Assembly (NCBI GenBank): GCA_009377635.1
Contig: WHTR01000024.1
Location: 1 to 36,868, forward strand
DNA length: 36,868 nucleotides
Reading direction: 5' to 3'
DNA from: Chloroflexota bacterium
GTDB taxonomy: Bacteria > Chloroflexota > UBA6077 > SHYK01
Below the pieces are notes generated by a model. The model was not told the origin of the DNA and did not search any database. It was given only the letters and a program-made list of their open reading frames with translations. Of the stretch, positions 18,558 to 26,530 are shown in pieces (the stretch's first letter is position 1; each line of letters opens with the position of its first letter). Made by a program: the position numbers and the translations under genes.

Positions 18558-19736
18558 ATGGTCCGAACGTATCGGCTCGTTTCGGGGGACAGTCACCTGC
18601 AGGTACCCGCGGACTTCTGGACCGATCGACTACCGCAGCGGTACCGTGACCTTGCCCCTCGGCGGGTCAAGATCGGGGGCGGCGGCGAAGCCATCGTCGC
18701 CGCGGACGGCTCCAAGTACTTCGGGGCCACGGGAAGCTATGCCGGCCACAGCCCGGAGGACTTCGACCCGACCGCGGCCTTCGACTATGACAAGGCCGTC
18801 GGCTCCGGCCCGCCCGCGCAGCGGCTGCGGGAGCAGGATCGAGACGGCGTGGACGCTGAGCTGCTATTCCCCGGGACGTCAGCGACACACGGCATCCGCG
18901 TCAAGGAGAGCGACGCGTATCTCGCGATGGTGCGCGGGTACAACGAATATCTCGCGGACTACTGCGCGGAGGCGCCCGATCGTCTGTTCGGCGTCGGCTT
19001 GATCCCTTCGGCCGAGATCGACGTCAAGATCGCTGAGATGGAGCGCCTCAAGGAGATGGGCATCAGGGCGGTCGGTCTGCTCGGGTACCCGGCCGGGGAG
19101 ACCTTCCCAACCCCCGAGGATGATCGGTTCTGGGCTGCCGCGAGCGACATCGAGATGCCGCTCTGCATCCACACCTCCATGTCGCGGAGCAGCGGCCGGC
19201 TGTTCCGGTATCCTCGGGTGCCCGAGTCCGGAAACCTGGAGGACGATTTCATCAACCGCCTCTATCGGCACGCCAACGCGTCCCGCTGCGGGTCGCTGAC
19301 GGCGTGCCAGATGGTGTTCGACGGGCTGTTTCACCGCTTTCCCTCGCTGAAGATCTACTGGGCCGAGAACAACATCGGGTGGATCCCCTTCTACCTCGAG
19401 CAGATGGACGCTGAGTATGAGAAGAACCACCACTGGGCGGAGCGCCTCTTCGGCATTCCCCGACTCGACGCGCCGCCCAGCGAGTACATCAAGGAGCACG
19501 CCTACTGGGGCTTCTACGACGACCCCATCGGGATCAAGCTGCGCCACGAGATCGGCGTCGACCACGTGATATGGGGGAGCGATTTCCCCCACGTCGTCTG
19601 CCACTGGCCCGGCACGCAGGAGCTACTCGACAAGCAGATGGCCGGCGTTGCCGATGACGAGAAGCACGAGATGCTTGCCGGGAATCTGATCGACTTCCTC
19701 CATCTCGAGGTCGAAGCCGAGACGTCCAACGCGTAG
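18558..19736 (+). CDS. amidohydrolase family protein (ACMSD-like TIM barrel)
   Basis: MVRTYRLVSGDSHLQVPADFW; RLKEMGIRAVGLLGYPAG; FPSLKIYWAENNIGWIPFYLEQMD; HVIWGSDFPHVVCHWPG. SD gaggagg before ATG at 18558. Confidence 0.88.
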   Translation: MVRTYRLVSGDSHLQVPADFWTDRLPQRYRDLAPRRVKIGGGGEAIVAADGSKYFGATGSYAGHSPEDFDPTAAFDYDKAVGSGPPAQRLREQDRDGVDAELLFPGTSATHGIRVKESDAYLAMVRGYNEYLADYCAEAPDRLFGVGLIPSAEIDVKIAEMERLKEMGIRAVGLLGYPAGETFPTPEDDRFWAAASDIEMPLCIHTSMSRSSGRLFRYPRVPESGNLEDDFINRLYRHANASRCGSLTACQMVFDGLFHRFPSLKIYWAENNIGWIPFYLEQMDAEYEKNHHWAERLFGIPRLDAPPSEYIKEHAYWGFYDDPIGIKLRHEIGVDHVIWGSDFPHVVCHWPGTQELLDKQMAGVADDEKHEMLAGNLIDFLHLEVEAETSNA

Positions 19737-19784
19737 TAGACCTACTGTTCGGCTCTGCTCGACTCGGAAGCGCTCTCTATCAAC

Positions 19785-19820
19785 GACACCGGTCTCGGAA
19801 CGGGTGTCTCATTTTCTATC
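19785..19820 (+). terminator. candidate Rho-independent terminator after first amidohydrolase
   Basis: GACACC-ggtctcggaacg-GGTGTC stem followed by tcattttctatc. Confidence 0.45.
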
Positions 19821-20046
19821 AGGCCCTTTTCCACGGCACGCTGAGCTGAGACTCTCTCGATGTCTGGCGAAGGAGGAGATGAAGCAGGCATTTCTCCTCC
19901 GGCTGTCGCAGACTCGGTTCTAAACGGAAGCCACGATGAAACCCGCACAGTAGTGTGCCTACGGAATGCGGTTCTCACGGTGGAATGAGAATAGATGCGC
20001 CATCTCAAGCGTCGCGGAACGTTCAATCCACGAGGAGGCATCCCCG

Positions 20047-21207
20047 ATGAGCTATAACGGCCACACGGTCATCGACGCAGACTCACACATCCGCGAGTAC
20101 TGGGACCTCGATCGGACCTACAAGGAGTTCATCGACCCCACGTACCGAGCGATGTTCGAATCGTTCAGTGCCGCGGTCAAGGCCCGCCAGCACCGCTCCG
20201 GCGACGTCGGCCTCGGCGAGCTGCTCTGGCCTCGCCTCCCGGGTCACCCCATGGGTGTCTACGACGCCTTTGCTGCACCCCAGGGCGAGCGGAGCGAGGG
20301 GAACGGGGCTCCTAGCCGTGCCATCTCGAACGCGGGTAGGGATATCGATCCAGCGTGCCATTGGGACCCGACGATCCGGGTGCGGGACATGGACACCGCC
20401 GGCGTCGACATCAGCGTCATGTTCCCCAGCCAGTCCGACGGCTTCTGCATGCTCGACGATGTCGGCTTCGAGAGCGCCCTCCACCGCGCCTACCACCGCT
20501 TCATGAGCTCCTACTGCGCCGAGTCCGACGGCCGCCTCCGCTGGGTCGCCGACGCCTCCATGCGCGATATCCCCGAGACCGTCGCCGCCCTCTCCTACTG
20601 GGCCGAGCACGACGTCCACTTCGCCGGCACCTTCATCTCCCGCGCCTGCCCCGACGGCAGCATGCTCGACCACCCCCGCCTCCACCCCCTCTTCGCCGCC
20701 TCCCAGCAGCTCAACCTGCCCATCTGGGTCCACGGCGGCTCCAACCGCCCTCCCCTCACCCCCTGGGTCAGCGCTCCCAACGGCATCTACCACGCCTGGG
20801 GCGGCCAGTACGCCCTCGCCGCCCTCATCGGCGGCGGCGTCTTCGACCTCTTCCCCTCCCTCCGCATCGGCCTCTTCGAGAGCTTCGGCGGCTGGCTCCC
20901 CTGGTTCCTCGAACGGCTCGACGATGCCTACTCCCCCGGCTCCCCCCAGACCCCCTACCTCAAACGCACCCCCTCGGAGATCGTCGCCAGCGGCCAGCTC
21001 TTCTGCTCCATCGAGGCCGAGGAGGCGCACATCCCCTACGCCGTCGAGGCCCTCGGGGAGAACCTCTGGTTGTTCAGCACCGACTATCCACACGGTGGCA
21101 CATGCTGGCCGGATGGGGTGCCGCTGATCACGGAGAAGACGATGTCGGAGAGCGCCAAAGTGAAGATCCTCGGCGAGAACGCCAAGCGGTTCTTGCCCCG
21201 AATTTGA
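20047..21207 (+). CDS. amidohydrolase family protein (ACMSD-like TIM barrel)
   Basis: MSYNGHTVIDADSHIREYWDL; FPSLRIGLFESFGGWLPWFLERLDDAY; LWLFSTDYPHGGTCWPDG; SD aggagg before ATG at 20047. Confidence 0.9.
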   Translation: MSYNGHTVIDADSHIREYWDLDRTYKEFIDPTYRAMFESFSAAVKARQHRSGDVGLGELLWPRLPGHPMGVYDAFAAPQGERSEGNGAPSRAISNAGRDIDPACHWDPTIRVRDMDTAGVDISVMFPSQSDGFCMLDDVGFESALHRAYHRFMSSYCAESDGRLRWVADASMRDIPETVAALSYWAEHDVHFAGTFISRACPDGSMLDHPRLHPLFAASQQLNLPIWVHGGSNRPPLTPWVSAPNGIYHAWGGQYALAALIGGGVFDLFPSLRIGLFESFGGWLPWFLERLDDAYSPGSPQTPYLKRTPSEIVASGQLFCSIEAEEAHIPYAVEALGENLWLFSTDYPHGGTCWPDGVPLITEKTMSESAKVKILGENAKRFLPRI

Positions 21208-21232
21208 CGCGGCGGGCGCGGGTGCGTACTAT
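21204..21232 (+). promoter_or_regulatory. candidate sigma70-type promoter for the EutA-like gene
   Basis: TTGACG (21204-21209), 17-bp spacer, TACTAT (21227-21232); overlaps the stop codon of the preceding gene. Confidence 0.5.
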
Positions 21233-21312
21233 GGGCGCAACGATGTTGCAGTGTTCGACCTGCGAGCGTCGGACCGTGCGACCGTGATCGAATCACGTCC
21301 TGCGAGGGAAAG

Positions 21313-23070
21313 GTGAGCCAGCAAGATCAAAGCAGCGCACAGCCGACGAACCCGCAGCCCGGCACGGACCATGAGCACGGCCACTGGGGCGCGCATGACC
21401 ACGCCGAAGGCATGTACGGGCACATCCACGACCCTGAACACGACGACTTCTTCCATTCCCACCCGGGCGAGCCCGAGATGATCGCCCTCACCCCGGAGGA
21501 GGCGGGCAACCGGATCACGCTGACCAGCGTCGGCATCGACGTCGGGTCCTCCACCTCCCACCTCATGTTCTCCCGCCTCGTGCTGGAGCGACAGGGCCTC
21601 GCCCTCTCGAGCCGCTTCGTCGTCGTGGACCGCAGCATCGTCTTCAAGTCGCCGATCCTCCTCACGCCATACGTCGACGAGACGACCATCGACACCGAGG
21701 AGCTGTCGAGATTCATCGAGGGCGTTTACAAGGACGCCGAGATGAGCACGGCCGACGTCCAGACGGGCGCAACGATCTTCACCGGTGAGGCTGCGAAGAA
21801 GAACAACGCGGAGGCGATCGCGGCGCTGTTCGCCGAGCAGGCCGGCAAGTTCGTGTGCGCGACGGCCGGGCCCAATCTCGAGGCGGTCATGGCAGCGTAC
21901 GGGTCGGGCGCGTGCGCGCGCTCGGGCCCCCGGGACGGCGAACCCAGGACGGTGATGAACATCGACATGGGCGGTGGCACGGCCAAGTTCGCCATCTGCC
22001 GAGCCGGCGAGGTCCTCGAGACGGCAGCGATGAACGTGGGGGCGCGCCTGGTGGCGATGGACGCGGCGGGCCGGATCACGCGTATCGAGGCCGCCGGCCA
22101 GCTCATCGCCGACGAGCTGGGGATCTCGCTTGAGATCGGCGAACCGCTCCGCCAGGAGCATCAGCAGGCGATGGCTGACCTGCTGGCCGAGTGCCTCTAC
22201 AACGTTGCCGAGCGGCGCCGTCTGGGGCGCCTCGCCGACATTCTCATGATCACCGCCCCGATTGCGTACATGGGCCCTCTCGACGCGGTGAGCTTCTCCG
22301 GGGGTGTGTCCGAGTATGTCTACGGGAATGAGACGCGGAACTTCGGTGACCTGGGCATCCTCCTGGGGTCGGCGGCCATGAGCCGCGTCGGGCGATTGGG
22401 CGTTCCCGTTGACCAGGCCGAGCAGACGATCCGGGCCACGGTGATCGGGGCCGGGCAGTACACACTCCAGGTAAGCGGCAGCACGATCCACGTGTCGAAG
22501 CCGGCGCTGCTGCCCCATCGGAACCTCCAGGTCGTCGCCCCCGTCATGCCCGGGGACGGCGAGTACTCGGTGGAATCGGTTCGACAGTCGATCGAGCAGG
22601 GGATGCAGCGCCTCGACGTCGTTGAGGGGGACCAGGACATCGCCCTCGCGTTCAAATGGCGGATGGAGCCGTCCTATCAGCACGTCAAGACGCTGGCGGA
22701 GGGAATTGCCCGGGCGCTCCCCAACACCATTGCGTCCACGCAGCCTCTCACCCTCGTCTTCGACTCGGATATCGGCGGAGCCGTGGGCAACATGCTCACG
22801 CGAGAGGTGATCCCAGGCCACGACCTCGTCTCCATCGACGAGGTGCAGCTCAACGACCTGGACTACATCGATCTCGGAGAGGAGCTAGAGGACGTCCACG
22901 CCGTGCCCGTGGTCGTGAAGTCGTTGGTGTTCACGACAGCCCGGGAGCGGCGCGCAGGCCTTGTGCCCGGGGCTCGCCCGCACCAGCACGACCATGGGCA
23001 TGACGATCATCACGACGACGACCACGACCATGATCACAGTCATGCCCATGGACATCCGCATCCTCAGTGA
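21313..23070 (+). CDS. EutA-like ethanolamine ammonia-lyase reactivating factor with His-rich N- and C-terminal tails
   Basis: TSVGIDVGSSTSHLMFSRLVLE; IFTGEAAKKNNAEAIAALFAEQAGKFVCATAGPNLEAVMAAYGSGA; MNIDMGGGTAKFAICRAGEVLETAAMNVGARL; SFSGGVSEYVYG; IRATVIGAGQYTLQVSGSTIHV; SDIGGAVGNML; DYIDLGEE; VPVVVKSLVF: colinear with EutA. GTG start. Confidence 0.88.
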   Translation: MSQQDQSSAQPTNPQPGTDHEHGHWGAHDHAEGMYGHIHDPEHDDFFHSHPGEPEMIALTPEEAGNRITLTSVGIDVGSSTSHLMFSRLVLERQGLALSSRFVVVDRSIVFKSPILLTPYVDETTIDTEELSRFIEGVYKDAEMSTADVQTGATIFTGEAAKKNNAEAIAALFAEQAGKFVCATAGPNLEAVMAAYGSGACARSGPRDGEPRTVMNIDMGGGTAKFAICRAGEVLETAAMNVGARLVAMDAAGRITRIEAAGQLIADELGISLEIGEPLRQEHQQAMADLLAECLYNVAERRRLGRLADILMITAPIAYMGPLDAVSFSGGVSEYVYGNETRNFGDLGILLGSAAMSRVGRLGVPVDQAEQTIRATVIGAGQYTLQVSGSTIHVSKPALLPHRNLQVVAPVMPGDGEYSVESVRQSIEQGMQRLDVVEGDQDIALAFKWRMEPSYQHVKTLAEGIARALPNTIASTQPLTLVFDSDIGGAVGNMLTREVIPGHDLVSIDEVQLNDLDYIDLGEELEDVHAVPVVVKSLVFTTARERRAGLVPGARPHQHDHGHDDHHDDDHDHDHSHAHGHPHPQ

Positions 23071-23157
23071 GCCGATTGACGTAACGTCATCGGGCGTCGA
23101 GGCTCATTGGAGCGCATCATCAAACCGAGATGGACAGGCGTACACCGGAGGTGGGAG

Positions 23158-24873
23158 ATGAGTCCCTGGAAGAAGGTGTTGGTCTCCGCGTTAACGGCCA
23201 CGATCCTGCTCGCGGCGTGCGCGCCCGGACCCGCCACGCCCGGAGGCCAGGGCACCGACGACGGTACATCGGCGTCGACCGGCCCCAAGCGGGTGACCGC
23301 CGCGATCCAGGGCGATCCGCACACCCTCTACCAGAAGCTGAACCCGGCCTCGCGGGTCCGCGGGATCGATGCGCTCGAGCAGCTCGTGGCAGCTGGGCTG
23401 ACGACGCCGGACCCGGGCGGTGGGCTGCGTCCCCAGCTCGCGGTGGCGGTCCCCTCCCTCGAGAACGACCAGTGGAAGCTCCTCCCTGACGGCCGGATGG
23501 AGACGTCCTGGACCATCAGAGACGGCGTCCAGTGGCACGACGGGACGCCCTTCACCGCAGAGGACCTCGTGTTCACGATGACCGTGGTTCGAGATAAGGA
23601 CCTGCCAGTCTTCGGGGACTTCGCCTACGACCTCATCGACCGGGTCGAGGCGCGGGACAGCCGCACCGTCGTCGTGCACTGGGCGGAGCCTTTCAACGAG
23701 GCAGACTCGCTGTTCAGCTACCGGCGCGCCGTTCCTATTCCACGCCACCTGCTCGAGCAGGCGTATTCCGAAGAGAAGGCAACATTCACCGATCACCCGT
23801 ACTGGAGCAACCAGTTCGTGGGAAACGGCCCCTTCAGGCTCGACGACTGGGAGCTCGGAAGCCACCTCGTCTTCCGTGCCACCGACAGCTATGTCCTCGG
23901 CCGACCGAAGATCGACGAGATCGAGGTGCGATTTATCGAAGACGCGAGCACCTTGGTGTCCAACCTCCTCGCGGGCTCCGTGGAGCTGACGATGGGACGG
24001 AGCCTTGCTGGCGAGCAGGCGATGCAGGCGCGCGACCAGTGGAGCGATGGCCGCATGGACCTGTCGTTCGAGAACTGGATCGCCCTCTACCCACAGTTCA
24101 TCGGCGCCAGTCCCGCGATCGTAGGTGACGTCCGATTCCGGCGGGCGCTGCTCCACGCGATCGACCGCCAGGAGCAGGTCGACGTTCTCATGGGTGGCAC
24201 GAGCGCAGTCGCGAACAGCTTCATGAATCCCAACCAGGCCGAGTATCGGGAGATCGAGGAGCGCAGCGTCGTCCGCTACGAGTACGATCCGCGGAAGGCG
24301 GCCCAGATGCTCGAAGGGCTCGGTAACACGAGGGGCCCGGACGGCATCCTGCGCGACGCGACGAATCAACCGCTGTCGTTGGAGATCCGGACGACAGCGG
24401 GGGACGACCTCCGCGAGAAGATGCTGTTCTCCATCAATGACGATCTCCAGCAGGTCGGAGTAACGGTGGACCCGGTGATCATCCCACGACAACGCGCGTC
24501 GGATCAGGAGTATCGCGCGACGTTCCCGGCCTTCGAGCTGACACGCAACCCGAACGACGTCCGCGGGATGCGGAGCATCCACAGCCGCAACACGGCGCTG
24601 CCCGAGAACAACTTCCGGGTGACGGGGAACCGCACCCGCTACGTCAACCCCGACTTCGACGGCCTCATCGACCGATTTTTCATGACCATCCCCAAGCAGG
24701 AGCGCCTCCCGATCCTAGGCCAGATCCTGCATCACCTCTCCGACCAGGCCGTCATCATGGGCATCCTCTACAACACGTCGCCAACCCTGCTGAGCAATCG
24801 GTTGATCAACGTTGGAGCGGGAGGCCTCGGCGCTACCCAGGCCTGGAACGCTCACGAGTGGGACGTCCTGTGA
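23158..24873 (+). CDS. ABC transporter substrate-binding lipoprotein, family 5
   Basis: MSPWKKVLVSALTATILLAACAPGP lipobox; WTIRDGVQWHDGTPFTAEDLVFTM; C-terminus NRTRYVNPDFDGLIDRFFMTIPKQER...WNAHEWDVL. Confidence 0.9.
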   Translation: MSPWKKVLVSALTATILLAACAPGPATPGGQGTDDGTSASTGPKRVTAAIQGDPHTLYQKLNPASRVRGIDALEQLVAAGLTTPDPGGGLRPQLAVAVPSLENDQWKLLPDGRMETSWTIRDGVQWHDGTPFTAEDLVFTMTVVRDKDLPVFGDFAYDLIDRVEARDSRTVVVHWAEPFNEADSLFSYRRAVPIPRHLLEQAYSEEKATFTDHPYWSNQFVGNGPFRLDDWELGSHLVFRATDSYVLGRPKIDEIEVRFIEDASTLVSNLLAGSVELTMGRSLAGEQAMQARDQWSDGRMDLSFENWIALYPQFIGASPAIVGDVRFRRALLHAIDRQEQVDVLMGGTSAVANSFMNPNQAEYREIEERSVVRYEYDPRKAAQMLEGLGNTRGPDGILRDATNQPLSLEIRTTAGDDLREKMLFSINDDLQQVGVTVDPVIIPRQRASDQEYRATFPAFELTRNPNDVRGMRSIHSRNTALPENNFRVTGNRTRYVNPDFDGLIDRFFMTIPKQERLPILGQILHHLSDQAVIMGILYNTSPTLLSNRLINVGAGGLGATQAWNAHEWDVL

Positions 24874-24893
24874 GACGGATCGGGAGAAGTGGC

Positions 24894-26171
24894 ATGAGCA
24901 GGTTTGCCAGGGCAACGTTGATCAGCGTCCCCCCAACAAAAAAGACGCCTGGGGCAGTATTGCTTCGCGGTCTCGTCGTCCTGCTGACGGTCAGCTTCGT
25001 TGCTGCTGCGTGCGCTCCAGGAGGCGCCCCGTCGGGGGAGACAATCAAGGTGGTGTCGAGCATGCCACGGATCGGCGCCACGAAAGGGCTGACGGATTCC
25101 ATCTCGAACGGCATCAAGATGGCCATTGAAGAGAACGGCAGCCGAGTCGGAAACTTGACCGTCAGATACGAAGACTGGGACGACGCCACGGCGGCCAAGG
25201 GGAACTGGGATGCCGCGACTGAGGCTGCGAACGCCAACCGAGCCGTCAACGACCCCGAGGTCGTGGCCTACCTCGCCACGTTCAACTCCGGCGCCGCCGC
25301 CGTTGCGATCCCGATCCTCTGCAGGGCGAATGTCGTCATGATCTCCCCCGGCAACACGTACCCGGGCCTTACGAAGGCCGTTCCGGGCGCGACAGAGCAG
25401 GGGGAGCCGGAGAAGTACTACGAGGGGTGCGATCGGAACTACGCGCGCGTGATCCCGACCGATGACATACAGGCAGCGGCCGCTGCAAACTGGACTAGGG
25501 AGATCGGTGCGAGACGAGTATACGTTTTGGACGACACCGAGCTATATGGACGGGGCATCGCTGTGTTGTACGCGGAGGCCGCCCGGCGGGTCGGTCTCGA
25601 GGTCGTCGGCGGTCCGGATGGCATCGACCCCAAGGCGTCTGATTACCGAGCTCTGGCCGAGCGCATTCGCGCCACGAATCCGGACCTCGTCTACTTCGGG
25701 GGGGTCACGGCGAACAACGCCGGTAAGCTCGTTCAGGATCTCAAGGCAGCCATGCCGAACCTGAAGTTTATGGCGCCCGACGGGGTCTACGATCAGGCGT
25801 TCATCGATTCCGCCGGCCGTGCGGGAGAGGACTCGTACCTCACGTTCGGTGGAATGCCCGCCCCCAAGCTGACGGGCAAAGGCGCGCAGTTCTACACGCG
25901 GTACAAGGACACCTACGGCATCGAACCCGAGTCATACGCGGCATATGGCTATGAAGCCGCGAAGGCGGCCCTCGCAGCCGTCGAGCGGGCTGGCAGCGCC
26001 GACCGCGCCGCCATTCGAGATGCCGTGTTCGCGACCCGGGACTTCGATGGTGTCCTCGGCCGGTGGAGCTTCGACCAGAACGGGGACACGACGCTCACCA
26101 CGATGAGCGGCCGCCAGGTCAAAGGCGGCGCATATGACGAAGCGAACGCCACGATCCTTCAAGCACAGTAG
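24894..26171 (+). CDS. ABC transporter substrate-binding lipoprotein, branched-chain amino acid type (LivK/Peripla_BP_6)
   Basis: LTVSFVAAACAPGG lipobox; IKVVSSMPRIGATKGLTDSISNGIKMAIEENG; VAYLATFNSGAAAVAIPILCRANVVMISPGNTYPGLTK; YAAYGYEAAKAALAAVERAG. Confidence 0.92.
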   Translation: MSRFARATLISVPPTKKTPGAVLLRGLVVLLTVSFVAAACAPGGAPSGETIKVVSSMPRIGATKGLTDSISNGIKMAIEENGSRVGNLTVRYEDWDDATAAKGNWDAATEAANANRAVNDPEVVAYLATFNSGAAAVAIPILCRANVVMISPGNTYPGLTKAVPGATEQGEPEKYYEGCDRNYARVIPTDDIQAAAAANWTREIGARRVYVLDDTELYGRGIAVLYAEAARRVGLEVVGGPDGIDPKASDYRALAERIRATNPDLVYFGGVTANNAGKLVQDLKAAMPNLKFMAPDGVYDQAFIDSAGRAGEDSYLTFGGMPAPKLTGKGAQFYTRYKDTYGIEPESYAAYGYEAAKAALAAVERAGSADRAAIRDAVFATRDFDGVLGRWSFDQNGDTTLTTMSGRQVKGGAYDEANATILQAQ

Positions 26172-26302
26172 TCCGTTACACCCCCGCGCGGCGTCGGGCA
26201 CACCCTCCTCACCTCCCTCGAGTGCGGCGCCCGAACACGTCGCACAGGATAACAAGTCGACTGCACCTACGGACTGTCCCGTTTCACCGCCGGGAGATCC
26301 GT

Positions 26303-26321
26303 CGACCGCGTGAGACGGTCG
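26303..26321. terminator. possible hairpin downstream of LivK-like gene
   Basis: CGACCG-cgtgaga-CGGTCG perfect 6-bp stem; no clear T-tract. Confidence 0.25.
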
Positions 26322-26530
26322 CGGGATGACCTCTTGACCTGCCTCGAGACGTCCTCGACGCCGAGGTGGTGGTCACCGTGCTCCACAAGCGGGTACAATG
26401 GCCGCTGTTCTTAGCCTTTTCTTAGAATTTACTTCATTTAGATGTCTGCCCACCGTGGCGGGCAATCTCTGCGAGCGGCTGTCGCATTCGAATCCGCTGG
26501 GTCAGCCCGCACCCGGGTCGAGGAGGGACT

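Noticed and set aside
19742-20041. 99-aa minus-strand ORF in the amidohydrolase spacer
   Set aside because: No family similarity and it covers terminator-like and inverted-repeat structures.
20083-21093. 336-aa minus-strand ORF opposite the second amidohydrolase
   Set aside because: Gly/Ala/Glu/Val low-complexity product of the C-ending codon block on the plus strand.
21229-22821. 530-aa minus-strand ORF opposite the EutA-like gene
   Set aside because: Antisense shadow ORF; no family motifs.
22981-23067. CAC/CAT-GAC/GAT-rich stretch that looks like a simple tandem repeat
   Set aside because: It is in frame and encodes the His/Asp tail, with mixed synonymous codons and no exact repeat unit.
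23191-24582. 463-aa minus-strand ORF opposite a family-5 SBP
   Set aside because: Antisense shadow ORF of a clear SBP gene.
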